This document shows, piece after piece, positions 33,001 to 42,500 of a stretch of 64,000 nt of DNA. A program made the position numbers and the translations under genes. Location: positions 14,561,340 through 14,625,339 of the forward strand of contig NC_087081.1 of the NCBI RefSeq assembly GCF_026151205.1, written 5' to 3'. This stretch comes from Bolinopsis microptera. Its lineage: Eukaryota > Ctenophora > Tentaculata > Lobata > Bolinopsidae. Numbering within the stretch: position 1 is the stretch's first letter; each line of letters opens with the position of its first letter. The notes beneath the pieces were generated by a model that saw nothing but the letters and a program-made list of their open reading frames with translations, was not told the DNA's origin and ran no database searches.

Positions 33001-33091
33001 CAGGGGCTACACTCCTCAGAACTCAAACTCGCTGCTTTGCTGGAGGAATGACAGAGAGATCTCCTCTCTGTGGGGTGGTCACACAATGTGA
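29789..33091 (+). CDS. LINE ORF2: endonuclease/reverse transcriptase (likely reached by -1 frameshift)
   Basis: The frame is open from just after a TGA at 29786-29788 to the stop at 33089-33091. The apurinic-type endonuclease shows VVLTETWLKSY, VLYRPPN, IFGDFNLPRINW and TILSDHRLVEIFW. The RT shows RPISLTSHIIKVFERII, HGFRSGRSCLTQLL, LDYAKAFDKVDH, ISGVPQGTVLGPILFLIFIN and RCFADDTR, with the catalytic F-A-D-D. There is no RNase H. The layout fits the CR1/L2/Jockey group. No ATG occurs in frame before the endonuclease, so translation should depend on ORF1 through the signal at 29810-29867. The frame is uninterrupted, so this copy may be active or recently so. Confidence 0.9.
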   Translation, partial: SSTGHRTFFRVAIPSDIISRNLSEGDQEPKVRISESREQTYINCSEPQSTSCDQTVSSPTSPRSHATIISSIPSPSSSTTAAPDPADNELASTSRVWLLNVQSFNPSASSTSKWKVSYLAQQLAEEHAKHHCVPFVVLTETWLKSYIEDAQLEIPGYSLFRSDRNARVGGGVLLYSHDQLPITHVETYDDQICQALICKCELTKSIICVLYRPPNCSVFSFRSCLDFLDNYIAGEPDGFELSIFGDFNLPRINWSTHTVLPGGTVSSMDATALLLDFMAENLCTQYISQPTRLENILDLCISNSEELVTHTSTSDTILSDHRLVEIFWSYNPCSFTTPDPPDFKELSFRSLDFFKADYDSISNKIKSVDWDALWEASEPEVFPELFTQTVHQICVIYCPKKIPPKNKQASLVRIPSRKKRKLQKELRDAENDVHCPSTRLKSLQNKLALAHIGIRDAINKTLQYREEQAAAKVKANPKYFYSYAKKFSKKKRNISMLFDENSNIRSHPKEMADLLQNQFLSVFSDPSKTELDAASFPPPDLTYPFTDQILEFSISDVIEAIDDIKPNASSGPDEIPVALLKNCKDAMAIPIHLIWSKSLASEEVPSFYKYSHVSPLHKKDSKAFPSNYRPISLTSHIIKVFERIIRKKLVLHLEMNNLLCSKQHGFRSGRSCLTQLLHHFDDVFESLTNKADFDSIYLDYAKAFDKVDHKLLIRKLHLYGLNPKIIKWIESFLSDRKQAVVVDGHLSFLALIISGVPQGTVLGPILFLIFINDIEHCITESIIRCFADDTRVSISVTCEQDVSVLQNDLNSVIKWSERNNMALHKDKFEYMCHRHNRRSALVELPFVSELYQYSVSKDKSLAPVGQLRDLGVLVSNDLSWQPHIKTAANKARQKAAWVFSVFQTRSPVIMLTLYKSMVRSLLEYCCPLWHPSKICDIQELESVQKAFTARITGMRDLHYWDRLQRLSLMSLQRRRERFILLHMWKIFHHHTSNDINVQFVSRPRFGNLAVIPSACRHSSAANQSLYDNSFAVIGPKLWNAMPYHLNSIGDREHFKSQLTQFMLSLPDTPPIRGYTPQNSNSLLCWRNDREISSLWGGHTM
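29810..29867 (+). promoter_or_regulatory. Candidate -1 programmed ribosomal frameshift signal
   Basis: In ORF1 frame the codons CAT TTT TTA give the heptamer T TTT TTA (29810-29816), a known highly slippery sequence. After a 7-base spacer, 29824-29835 can pair with 29855-29867 (GATC CCTTCTGA against TCAGAAGG A GATC): 12 base pairs, one bulged A and a 19-base loop. Slipping -1 moves from ORF1 into the open ORF2 frame, which opened only about 20 bases earlier. Confidence 0.7.
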
Positions 33092-33780
33092 TGGCCCTGT
33101 TAAAGCTTAACGAATCTCAACATAGGTGACATAGGTAGGTGACATTTCATTAATAACCTGCATAGTTGAAAAGTTGATTGATGTAGTTTCGATAAACAGG
33201 GCGTCGTTCAACTCCACTCATTTCGTTCCAAGCTGGAATGTAGTATTGTTTAGTGTAGGTTTGTTAATGTACCTCTCATCATCAAAAGGTTTCAACTTAT
33301 ACAGCATCGATAACATCATCTAAAAAAGCTGTTTGAACAGCTTAAGATTCAGTTAAAATTACATGATTCAGATACAGTTTGCGAAATGAAACATTGTCAG
33401 CCTGTATTTAATTAATTATAATAATTATGGTAATTTAGCTAAAAATCGAACCATTTGAGTTTTCATTGTTATCAAAATAATGTCGATCTAAATTCTTCTT
33501 AATCTGCATGGCTGTGAGCGGATTGAAGTCTTTTAACAAACCACACAAGCTTCTTTCATCAAGAAGATTCTTGAAGTGATCCGCATGTACACAGAGAACT
33601 GTCTTAGCTAGTTCTGGGTCCATAAACATGTCACCTTCTTTCTAATGGTGATTGTCAAGTTTGTTCAGCAACATAATTCAGAATTACAGAAATTATTTGA
33701 ATCTACTAGAGATGAAATGGCTTAAATAACTTGGCAATATGCTGCAATCATGAATTCAATGCAGCATCTATACATTTATT
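33092..33780 (+). other. LINE 3' flank; no supported gene
   Basis: It starts with short repeats (CATAGGTGACATAGGTAGGTGACA). A minus-strand open frame at 33435-33629 (MFMDPELAKTVLCVHADHFK...) has no start context or recognised domain and is not called a gene. The LINE's true 3' end was not located. Confidence 0.4.
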
Positions 33781-33785
33781 CGAAA

Positions 33786-34210
33786 TTAGTGATGGATGAG
33801 GGGGTTTAAGTCAGGCATTCCTGACATTTACTCTACTACTATTTATAAATTCAAAATCATGTTAAGAAGATAGCAGCAACTAATCTATATTATTCACCGT
33901 GCTCTATTTTATGTGTACTGAAGAGTGCCTTTACAATATTCCACTTTGTGGTGTAGATTTCCTCCATATCCAATAGGCAACACTGAATGAGTGATGGATG
34001 AGGGGGTTTAAGTCAGGTGTTCCTGACATGTATTCAAAATTGCATTGAGAAGATAGCAGTAACTAATCTATATTATTTACAGTGCTCTATTTATGTACTG
34101 AAGGGTACCTTTACAATATTTCAGTTTGTGGTAGGGTTCCTCCACATCCAACAGGTAACACGGAATGAGTGATGGATGAGGGGGTTCAAGTCAGGCATTC
34201 CTGTCAAAAG
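33786..34210. repeat. Three-copy tandem repeat, about 180-195 bases per unit
   Basis: GTGATGGATGAGGGGGTTTA then AGTCAGG(C/T) and TTCCTG(A/T)C occurs at about 33789, 33992 and 34170, with AACTAATCTATATTAT-TACAGTGCTCTATTT between copies. Diverged direct tandem copies, non-coding. Confidence 0.8.
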
Positions 34211-34737
34211 ATCTATAATTAATCTTGTAAGGGTACCACACAGTAGACATCAGCAATGTGTGGCTGTCTGCGCGGCGGGCTGTGTATTGTGTATATAGCT
34301 GAATTTAAATTTAGATTTATTTGTAAATGTATAATAATATTAAATATGTATTGATTGTTTTGTGGTAAATAAAAATTTTGTTTTACTAAAAAAATTTTGT
34401 TTTACTTATATTGTTGATTGTGAACCAAAAGTTTATTCATACCCACAATCGATAAATTATAAATCCAAATAGTCATATAAGCAATGCAATACTAAATTTG
34501 TGAAATTGTATTAACAAAAGGATATCAGCCAAGTTAAGGTATCTCAACAATATAACATTGAAGTATTAGAAATGGCACTCTACTATTGCTGACATTAACA
34601 TTGTTAACTCTTGAATGATATTATTGAACGATTCTACGGTCAAAAATACGTCTTTTAAGATGGGTCTGGTGATTTTAGTGTATCGAGCAGACAAAGCCCG
34701 TAAGAGCCTCTACTATTATAAACATCCGCCAAATAAA

Positions 34738-35464
34738 GATTCGGCGGAATGACAGGCTGAGCGCCGCCCAGTAACAAAAGATACAACTTTTTCCTTCGTC
34801 ATGGCTGGTAAATTTGTTTTGATGAAAATTATGATATATAGGGCAAGGTTACTAAGTTAATTTCAATTGACAAGTCGCCATGAAAAACTGATAACAATAA
34901 CTGACGACAAAAAATTTTACTTTGTGACCATGTTAAGCGGCCAGGTAGCGCAGTTGGTTAGAACGCCTGTCTTACAATCGTTAGGTTGCGAGTTCGAAAC
35001 CCACTGACTGCCTGGTCGTGGGGTGAGCGTCGTCGACGTTCAGCTAAGGATCATGAGTGGTCTATGCAGCCCCCCGGTCTACTCAGCCGAATACTCGAGA
35101 AATCGGGTGTGAGGGTTAAATGAGGAGCTGCACATTGCAGCAAAGTCTCGGACGAAGAAAGTATGGTACACACTACCTTAACCGTCACTGGCCAAAAAGA
35201 TCCTTCGGCTTCCTGTAATTGGCTGGTTGCACTTGTGTAACATTGTGGCTGTTGGAATACACCGAAGTAAAATAAGTGTCTAGATAAAAAAAAATGTACA
35301 TACATCAAAATCACTGGGCCGCGCTCAGCCTTCACCTAACCATGTGCTTTCGCGCCACTGCGGGCGCGCTTGTTTCACAAGTCAAGAAAGTGAGGCGGGC
35401 GCGCGCTACTGCAAGCGCAAGGGCTCTGGATAGAGCAACGCTCAGCCTGTCATTCCGCCTAATC
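34738..35464. mobile_element. Terminal-inverted-repeat element containing a SINE
   Basis: AGATTCGGCGGAATGACAGG and the next bases to CTGAGCG (34738-34763) recur as the reverse complement at 35439-35464 with one mismatch. A 21-base core GGCGGAATGACAGGCTGAGC(G) is perfect. Inside sit a tRNA-derived SINE (34937-35293) and GC-rich inverted blocks (GGGCGCGC). No transposase. No target duplication could be settled. Confidence 0.65.
34937..35293 (+). mobile_element. tRNA-derived SINE
   Basis: It starts GGCCAGGTAGCGCAGTTGGT then TAGAACG (A box) and has GGTTGCGAGTTCGAAACCC (B box) about 35 bases on. CCTGGTC near 35010 can pair with the GGCCAGG start, like a tRNA acceptor stem, but the anticodon and T stems are mismatched. 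An unrelated body follows and it ends in an A-rich tail (AAAAAAAAA, about 35286-35293). So it is a SINE, not a functional tRNA. Confidence 0.75.
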
Positions 35465-35799
35465 TCTATTAGTATTAATGCTAATGTAATGTTAATGAAT
35501 ATGATAGCCTGACATGAGGCCTCCCCAGGTAACCGTAAACATTGCAAGACAACAAAAAATTTCTCGAGCCATAACGGCGTTTATATTATAATTACAACAC
35601 TACAAATCAATTTTCATTTATTTAAATATTATATTAACAAAAGGTTTGTGTATAATGTTAATTAAAAGGGGTCCTACTCCCCCTCAATCCTCAAAGGGAG
35701 TTTCATTTTCTCAATATTATTGATCATGAAAATCATCTATGTTCTATATTCGGAGGTGCACGATAAAAATAAACTTTCACAGTACCAAATTGTTCATAC

Positions 35800-36495
35800 C
35801 TTTTTAGTCAGTGTAATAAGCGCCAAGCGCGAGCACAGAACTTTTTTCTCCGATTTCGATAAATTTGGTACCAAAATTTGTCTAAACATGTGAATAAAAT
35901 AAATCCACCGTGTAGCAATTTTCGCTAAAAATGCTACACGGCGCTTGTTCGCCGCGCGTGCTTTTTTCGCGCAAATTTTTAGTTTTTGGTCTATAACTGT
36001 CACATTTTCAGTTATTATCACATAATTATTATGGCATCGTAATCAGCTCATCAAGACGAAACTTTTAGTACTAATATTTTAAGATTTAAAGGAAATTTTT
36101 TTTTCAAAATTTTTCAATCTGAACACAATTAAGGGTCCCCCATTGTGTGAAATTTTGAACAAATTTTTTTCAAAATTTGGTGCTTGAAATATTTTAATTT
36201 TGGTACCAAAAGTTGCGTCTGACTAAGCTCATTACGATATATACTGTAATAATTATTTCAAAATATTCAATATTTTAGGAGTTATAGGCATTTTAAGCAA
36301 TAAATTACCCATTTTTCGTCCTTTGTACATTTTTGTAATGCACCGGAGGCCCACATATAGCTCGACGTTATTTTGCTACACGGTGAATTTGCATTATTCA
36401 CACTGAGAGGCAACTTTTCGTACCAAATTTATCAAAATCAGAGACAAAAAGTTCTGTGCCAACTCATGGCGCTTATTCATATTACATAAACTATT
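35800..36495. repeat. Long fold-back repeat (outer arms about 125 bases)
   Basis: 35800-35925 (GTGTAATAAGCGCCAAGC, AGCACAGAACTTTTTT, GATAAATTTGGTACCAAAA, CACCGTGTAGCAATTTT) matches the reverse complement of 36369-36495 with scattered mismatches. The centre (35930-36365) is AT-rich with no ORF. Probably a fold-back or MITE-type transposon. Confidence 0.7.
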
Positions 36496-36517
36496 TTGTA
36501 ATGATCAGTGAATTTTT

Positions 36518-36759
36518 TGTATCACGCGGTGACCCCCACGGTCGCTTCACTATAGTGTAGCGTCTTCGACGCTACAGGGGGAGCCGCGCACTTCGTGCGC
36601 GGCGGGTCATACAACGTATGACAATGAATTTTGACTTTCGCCTAGGTGCATGCTTGTCATACGTTGTATGACCCGCCGCGCACGAGTGCGCGGCTCCCCC
36701 TGTATCGTCGAAACTCTACACTATAGTGAAGCGACCGTGGGGGTCACCACGTGATACAA
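36518..36759. repeat. Near-perfect fold-back, about 106-base arms
   Basis: The left arm 36518-36624 (TTGTATCACGCGGTGACCCC ... GGGTCATACAACGTATGACA) and right arm 36654-36759 are reverse complements with only a few differences. A 29-base loop contains CCTAGGTGCATGC. Each arm itself holds small hairpins (CGTCTTCGACG, CGCGCACTTCGTGCGCG). It abuts the larger fold-back at 35800-36495, and both may be one element. Confidence 0.85.
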
Positions 36760-37319
36760 GGTGCATGCTATGTGCTAGGTGCCATATTTGATGGTGCGCG
36801 GCTTTTGGAGCAAAAGTAGCACTATAGTTATACTAGCTGTATATACTTATATATATTACAGCCTGTAAAAGTCGCGTTATTTCAAATTTGGCGTAATTTT
36901 ACGAAATTCGTTGATTTTTGTTATATTATTCTGTCATATCTTCGGTTCCTTGAATGAGATCATTCTGAAAATTTGTGTAGACCTAGTCCAATAGGGCTTT
37001 TACAACTGTCCAAAAAACTTGGTGGATGTCAGAGTTGACGTACTCGTTAGTGATGAAAATGGGGCAAAATACGCTGCTTGGATATTGGATATGCTCTAAA
37101 TTTTTCGGACAGTTTTCTTGTAAGCCTAGGAGTAAGCTAACCAATTTTTGTTAAAATTGGATCAAGGGAAGGTTATTCAATACGAATTTGTTTCAAGAAT
37201 TTTGTGCTGGCCGAAATTAGCGCTAAAGAACAATCCTGCCATGCAGTCGGCAAGCGCGGCTCACTGTCGATGGCGCACTACCTATCTAATTCTATATCGA
37301 GCTGACAGTGACACGGACT

Positions 37320-37620
37320 TAGGACGTCCGCCAAAATCGCAGATTTTCAGACCACCCCCACCCCTTTCCGGGTGCGACTGTGTCCAAATTTTCAAAACCA
37401 CCCCCTCCCCTCCCCCGGACGTTCGGATTTCCAACTACTTTCAAGAGTACAAATAAAACCAACTCAAATTCATTATATAGTAATTGGTGTCAAAGTACAA
37501 AGAGTTGAAATTAATGGGACTTTTTCGTTAGTCCGGATTTTCAGAAACCACATCCTTCCCCTGTCGGATTTGTCCGAATTTCCAAAACCAAAATAATTTA
37601 TGAAAACGGAGCCTTTTCAG
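37320..37620 (+). repeat. Dispersed pyrimidine-rich repeat, copy 2
   Basis: Related to 7840-8080 by GTCCGGATTTTCAGAAACCA, CAAAGAGTTGAAAT and CCACCCCC tracts. Here the unit is internally duplicated (two CGGA...TTTTCAGA blocks). No coding capacity. Confidence 0.5.
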
Positions 37621-37761
37621 GTCACAGATACGATATCAAGATTTTACACACATCTTGAAAAAGATAAAAATAAACTTCGTGCAACATTGAACATTTTAGC
37701 TCGATATCTCATCAAAACAAATGTGCTTTTACATTTTACGAAAAATGGGTCGCGATTAACT

Positions 37762-38047
37762 TAACTAGCAGGAACCCGTCTAACCCTAAAATGGTGCCAA
37801 GACTCAAGAGACTAAAACAATTATTACCCATTTAATTCGCGTTTTTGACACCACGTAGGGTACCAAATTTTGGGCTCTAAAACTCCTATTTCTTGGCCTA
37901 TTTTTTATTTTTTCATGCTGATTTGGAGGCCATTAAAGCATTTGACCCAGTCAAAAAAGTTTTAGTTGTATATATATAATATCTTTTACGGTTTTTGCAG
38001 AAATTCGCGTTTAACTTGATGCCGTGGTGTCAGTAAAATGACACGGA
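37762..38047 (-). repeat. Dispersed repeat, copy 2 (inverted relative to 1940-2213)
   Basis: Reverse complement of the repeat at 1940-2213, with matching ends (AACTAGCAGGAACCCGTC on the left; GTGTCAGTAAAATGACACGGA on the right). The left end abuts unrelated sequence, so these two points probably mark true element ends. Confidence 0.7.
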
Positions 38048-38087
38048 TAAATATATATATATCGTCTCGCTTTATATATAGTAAGAT

Positions 38088-38122
38088 AATAAAGCTAATT
38101 TAAGTCTTAAATTAGCTTTATT
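38088..38122. terminator. Palindromic, bidirectional AATAAA hairpin after the CCP gene
   Basis: AATAAAGCTAATTTAA, a 3-base loop, then its exact reverse complement. On the minus strand it gives AATAAA about 170 bases past the CCP gene's stop, a plausible polyadenylation signal. It gives the same on the plus strand. Confidence 0.55.
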
Positions 38123-38288
38123 ATTAAGTTAAATCTTAAATTTTAAGATGCAAAATATTCAAGCATCCACTAAAAGTAAACATGACTGGGATCTGTGCAT
38201 AGTGATAATTATCATAAACTTAAAACGTTTAATTTTCAATTTCAACATTAAGAATTAATTTTTTAAATGTTAAAACATTAAATCGAGT

Positions 38289-39548
38289 TCAGTTCTTTGA
38301 AACTAATATTCCGACTAGATGTTCTCCGACTTCTTTAAGACTTTTCATCAGCACAGAGTTGGGTTCCCTGGAGAATATATCTAAATCAGGTCCCTCGTTA
38401 CTACGACCTCTCTTTCTCCAATGATCTTTGTCGAAATCTGTCCTGAGGAAGTGTAGATATGTTAAAAATCCAAAAGTTTTAAAAACAGATTGATATGAAA
38501 TGGATCAAAAACAAATTTTATGCCTATTTGAACAGCCCAAATAATGTAAGTAATAGTATATCTATAGATTATAGAACGAATCCGTCGGTATTTAAACCTT
38601 TATTTGATATGAGGACCGGTATTAATAAATATCTTAACTCGAACCTCTTGGAGTTAAGGTCTCTCTGAACAGAACGAATGATTGAGTTTAAAAGTCGCAT
38701 CGTCATAGCAACTATCTTCCGAACAATACCAGGTTTTATTTCACCATCTTCAAAAGAAAACATAAAGTCAACATTCTTAACGGCAATATCTTTGACATAA
38801 TCTCGAATCTTATCGGTAAACCTATCTTCAAGGGGCTGCATCTCCTGTAATATTATTAAAATTACAGCACAGTACGGTCAAGGCCGGTGATAAATAGCTG
38901 GCAGTCAGGTTAGACGATCACTCTTTTAACTTTTAAGATATGTAGCGCAGATAATATCAATAATAAGTCACCTGCAAAAGCAGCTTGCTGACAAGGAAAC
39001 TATGTCGGGTGCTGCTGTATTCTGTCTCATTCATAACCCCCAACAAGAAATCAAGTGACATAACATCATCCTCTACCTCCTCCTTAAACTCCTCGATGAC
39101 GTCATCACAGCTGGAGACGTATCTCAGGTCAGCTAAACATACGCCCAGCTGTTCCTTGTGGTAGTCCCAGCGGGGCTCTATACATAAGGGTGGGGAGGCA
39201 CCCCAACTACCGTCCAGTCGACATACCAGAGCAGTGGATACTCCTCTCATTTTGTACCCTGATAGTTGTTTGTTTTTTTGTTAACAGACGTTGTGAAAGA
39301 GATTCCCACTTTTTAGTAAAGTTATTAGTGTTGGTTTTACTGATGATGTCATCATGTTTTTTAACAAAAGGGCAAGGTGACAAGGGAAACTGACAGAAGC
39401 TGATGCATGATGATTGATATAGACCTCTATTATTCACAAATTATTCGCAATAACATCGACATAAGCTGATAACCTGGCTTGCAGGAGAGGGAAGCCACAA
39501 AGTTGGAGATTGAAACCTGTCCGTTAGGGATGTCTAATGTAGGGCAGT
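38289..39548 (-). CDS. CCP unit 21 and helical C-terminus with stop
   Basis: A exon 39474-39548 (CPTLDIPNGQVSIS, LSCKPG). Exon 38972-39258 (phase 1 to 0: YKMRGVSTALVCRLDGSWGA, PPLC, then a diverged Cys region VCLADLRYVSSCDD and an acidic helix EEFKEEVEDDVMSLDF). Exon 38645-38844 (phase 0 to 2: MQPLEDRFTDKIRDYVKDIA ... NSIIRSVQRDLNSK). Exon 38289-38442 (TDFDKDHWRKRGRSNEG ... LVGILVSKN then TGA). No hydrophobic membrane helix. The C-terminal ~140 residues match no domain I know; an assembly or coiled-coil role is possible. Confidence 0.72.
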
Positions 39549-42500
39549 CTGAGGAGAAGATTTAAAAGCTGCAGTATTTGCATGATCAGATAGTATCATT
39601 GGTATTATTGTGTTCAAGGATTCACAGAGCCAGCTGTGAAATTTATTTCAAGACTTTTAGTTTTAAATTTGATGCAAAGTCCAAAAAGGGTCTCAAAATG
39701 TCTCCGTCACGCGAGTAAGTCTTGATAATTTCCCTAAGTGCTAAACACCATTTACCTGGAGAGCAGATAGCTATTCCGGTTATCAATCTACAAGAATGGT
39801 TCTCCTGGCAAGTTTCCAGGAGCTCACACTTTGTTGGGATACAAGAGGGTGGTTCCGGATCCCAATCTCCGTTACTACAGTGCACTGTTCCCGCACCGTT
39901 CATCTGAAAACCTGAAATTCTGGAGAGTAATATTTTATACGGCGCTAGATCTGTGTTCATGTTATACACGATGCGAGTTAGACCAATACACAAGGGATTT
40001 GTGCCTGGGCCGGGGTTTCTTCCGAGCATAACTCTACCATTAGTAGAATATAGCAAAAACTACACCTTTTATTTGATGGAGGTAAACCCTTCTTATCTAG
40101 CCCCCCCCGGCCCCCACCTTTACCTTCAAGACAAGTGATCTGAGCTGAACTGGTCGTTCTTGTTACGTTACCACTGTACACAGTAGGTGTTGTGCACTCT
40201 GAAACAGTGGGTATAAGTACCGTATTAAGAAATATGTAATGCAAAGATAGTCAATGTTAATATGTTATACCAAATCATTTTCAAAACTTGACCCAACAAA
40301 ACGAGACAGAATACTACAGCCAAAAAAGTAATGGTGCTATTTTGTGTTTCAAATAAACTTTAAACCTTTAAAGCAAGCAGGAACTCCGTCCACCTCCTCG
40401 CAGTACATTCCACTAGGACAGCTGTAGAATTCACATGTTCGAAAGACACAGAGAGGCGGGGTCCCGTCCCATTCTCCCTCAACACAGTGCAGAACGTTCC
40501 TCCCTACTCTGTGGAGCAGGAACGTGGTTATATCGATTTAAGTGAAGGAGTAACTGCTGTGTTATTCGTTTTAAGATCGGATGAAGATGATTAGTATAGA
40601 GGGGTTCAATAGTTTAAATAGAATGCGCTGGAATGACAGCTTGTTTTGTGTGTTAGAACTAGTACCTTCTGTAAAGACTGTCGCACGTGTAGCGAGCTGT
40701 AGTGGAATGCTGTACCACAGATCCGTTATCTAATGTATCTAACACTGGACACGCTGAAATATTTTCATTGACTATGTAATTGGACGATTTTATACAAATT
40801 AATTATAATTAATGATATATGTATCTAGTCAGGTAATAATTTAACAAGACAAAAAACTTCAACGAAGTAGTAAATATTAAATACCAAGGTGACAAGTAGG
40901 AGTGTCGTGTTCCATTAAACAAAACATATCAGACCCACAACTCCAGCTCGCGCAGTCATGAGGAACACATTTGGGTAGATCACCTGGATAATTAGCTAAT
41001 TAACTAATCATTGACTGACTATTTATTCTGTGGACTGATATAATCAACTGACTAATTTTTTTAATAAATCGAAATTTCATACATCGGTCCCATATTACCA
41101 TTTGCGGTGATTTTCGGGCATTTTTCGAAGATCCTGGAATCTAACTCTAAGTAACTTAATTGTGTCTAATGCTATCGCCATTCACAATTAATCGACTAAT
41201 TGGTCAGCTCAATGTTTCTTAAAAGGTGTATTGAAATTAAAAACCATCAAATTAATATGCCAACAATACCTGACCAACTCCCGCCTTTACATGTCACAGA
41301 ATTTACACCTTCTAGATAAAAGTATTCATCACACTGAAATTTTGCTCGTTTCTTTGTGTGTTCTACAGTACCGTTTTCTAGTAATAGCACTTCTTGACAA
41401 CCTACAAAATATGTTGATAGTAAGGGACAATGTTAAATATCTTTTTTTTAAATACAAGCTCTAGATGTTTGTTGCTGAGAATAAATCAAACTCAACCGAA
41501 TATCAAAAGAATCAAAGAAGGATGGGAATCAAATGGTTGACCTTTTAAGTTTTAAAATCAAAATAAAGGCATTAGTAAAAAATGCAGGAACCTTGATAAC
41601 AAGTGGTAATGTCTCCCTGTAATTCACAGAACTCCTCCGCACCACACGGATAAGTATTACAAGTATGTGGCACACATTCCGGTTCACTTCCCGTCCACGC
41701 ACTGTTAGAACAGGTAATACGTGACTCTCCCGACATGTAGAAGTACTGATTGCAGTGGAATGTGGCGGCCCCCTTGTGCATGGTGGCTGTTCCGTTCTCT
41801 AGCTCTAGTTCCTCGCATCCTGCGGTGGTTTCGTTTAATCTGCAAGCTGCAAACACTACAACGGTGGATGGCACAGAAATGTTTACAACATATGTCTTTA
41901 GAGCAAGCTAGGTATATATATAAAAATTGTAATAATAGAGTTTCGGTTATCAAATACAAATCACTGATCAGCTCACGTGGTAAACATGTGGGAATGTTGT
42001 CCTGGACCTCACAATACTCTGTCTCCTCACAAAGGAATGTGTCGCAGGTATGTACTGTGCACGTGGGCGCCTCTCCTTCCCACTCTCCTTCTACACAGTC
42101 TAACTTTTCTGACCCCTCCAAGAAGTAGTGGTCATCCTGAAAGGATGGGATTGAAAGATTGGTTAGAATCCCGTTAGAATCTAAACATTTGTCTTATATA
42201 GTCTCATTATATAGTCTTATATAGTCTTATATAGTCTTATATAGTCTCATTAAACATGAAATTAGAATTTAATTAGAATGATGCTATTGACGCGGACGTA
42301 GTGTTGGTAGATGTAAACGTTGATCCCTCTGATTTATAGACTACAGTGGTTGATTAGATTTAGAAACATTCGAACTTCTTGTTTGATAGATAAACAACAA
42401 CTCGTTCTGTCTTCACTGAAAATTATTCAGCTCAGAATTCAGTTAATAATAGCCCATGATTATCATCTGTTTCCGTTCAATTCTAATCACAATAAATAAA

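Noticed and set aside
34937-35015. Functional tRNA gene (anticodon TAC, Val-like)
   Set aside because: A and B boxes are good, but the anticodon and T stems mismatch and a SINE body with an A-tail follows.
41705-42128. Overlapping ORFs on both strands around 42 kb
   Set aside because: Only the minus-strand frame carrying the CCP and FOLN-like Cys motifs and proper splice sites is supported.
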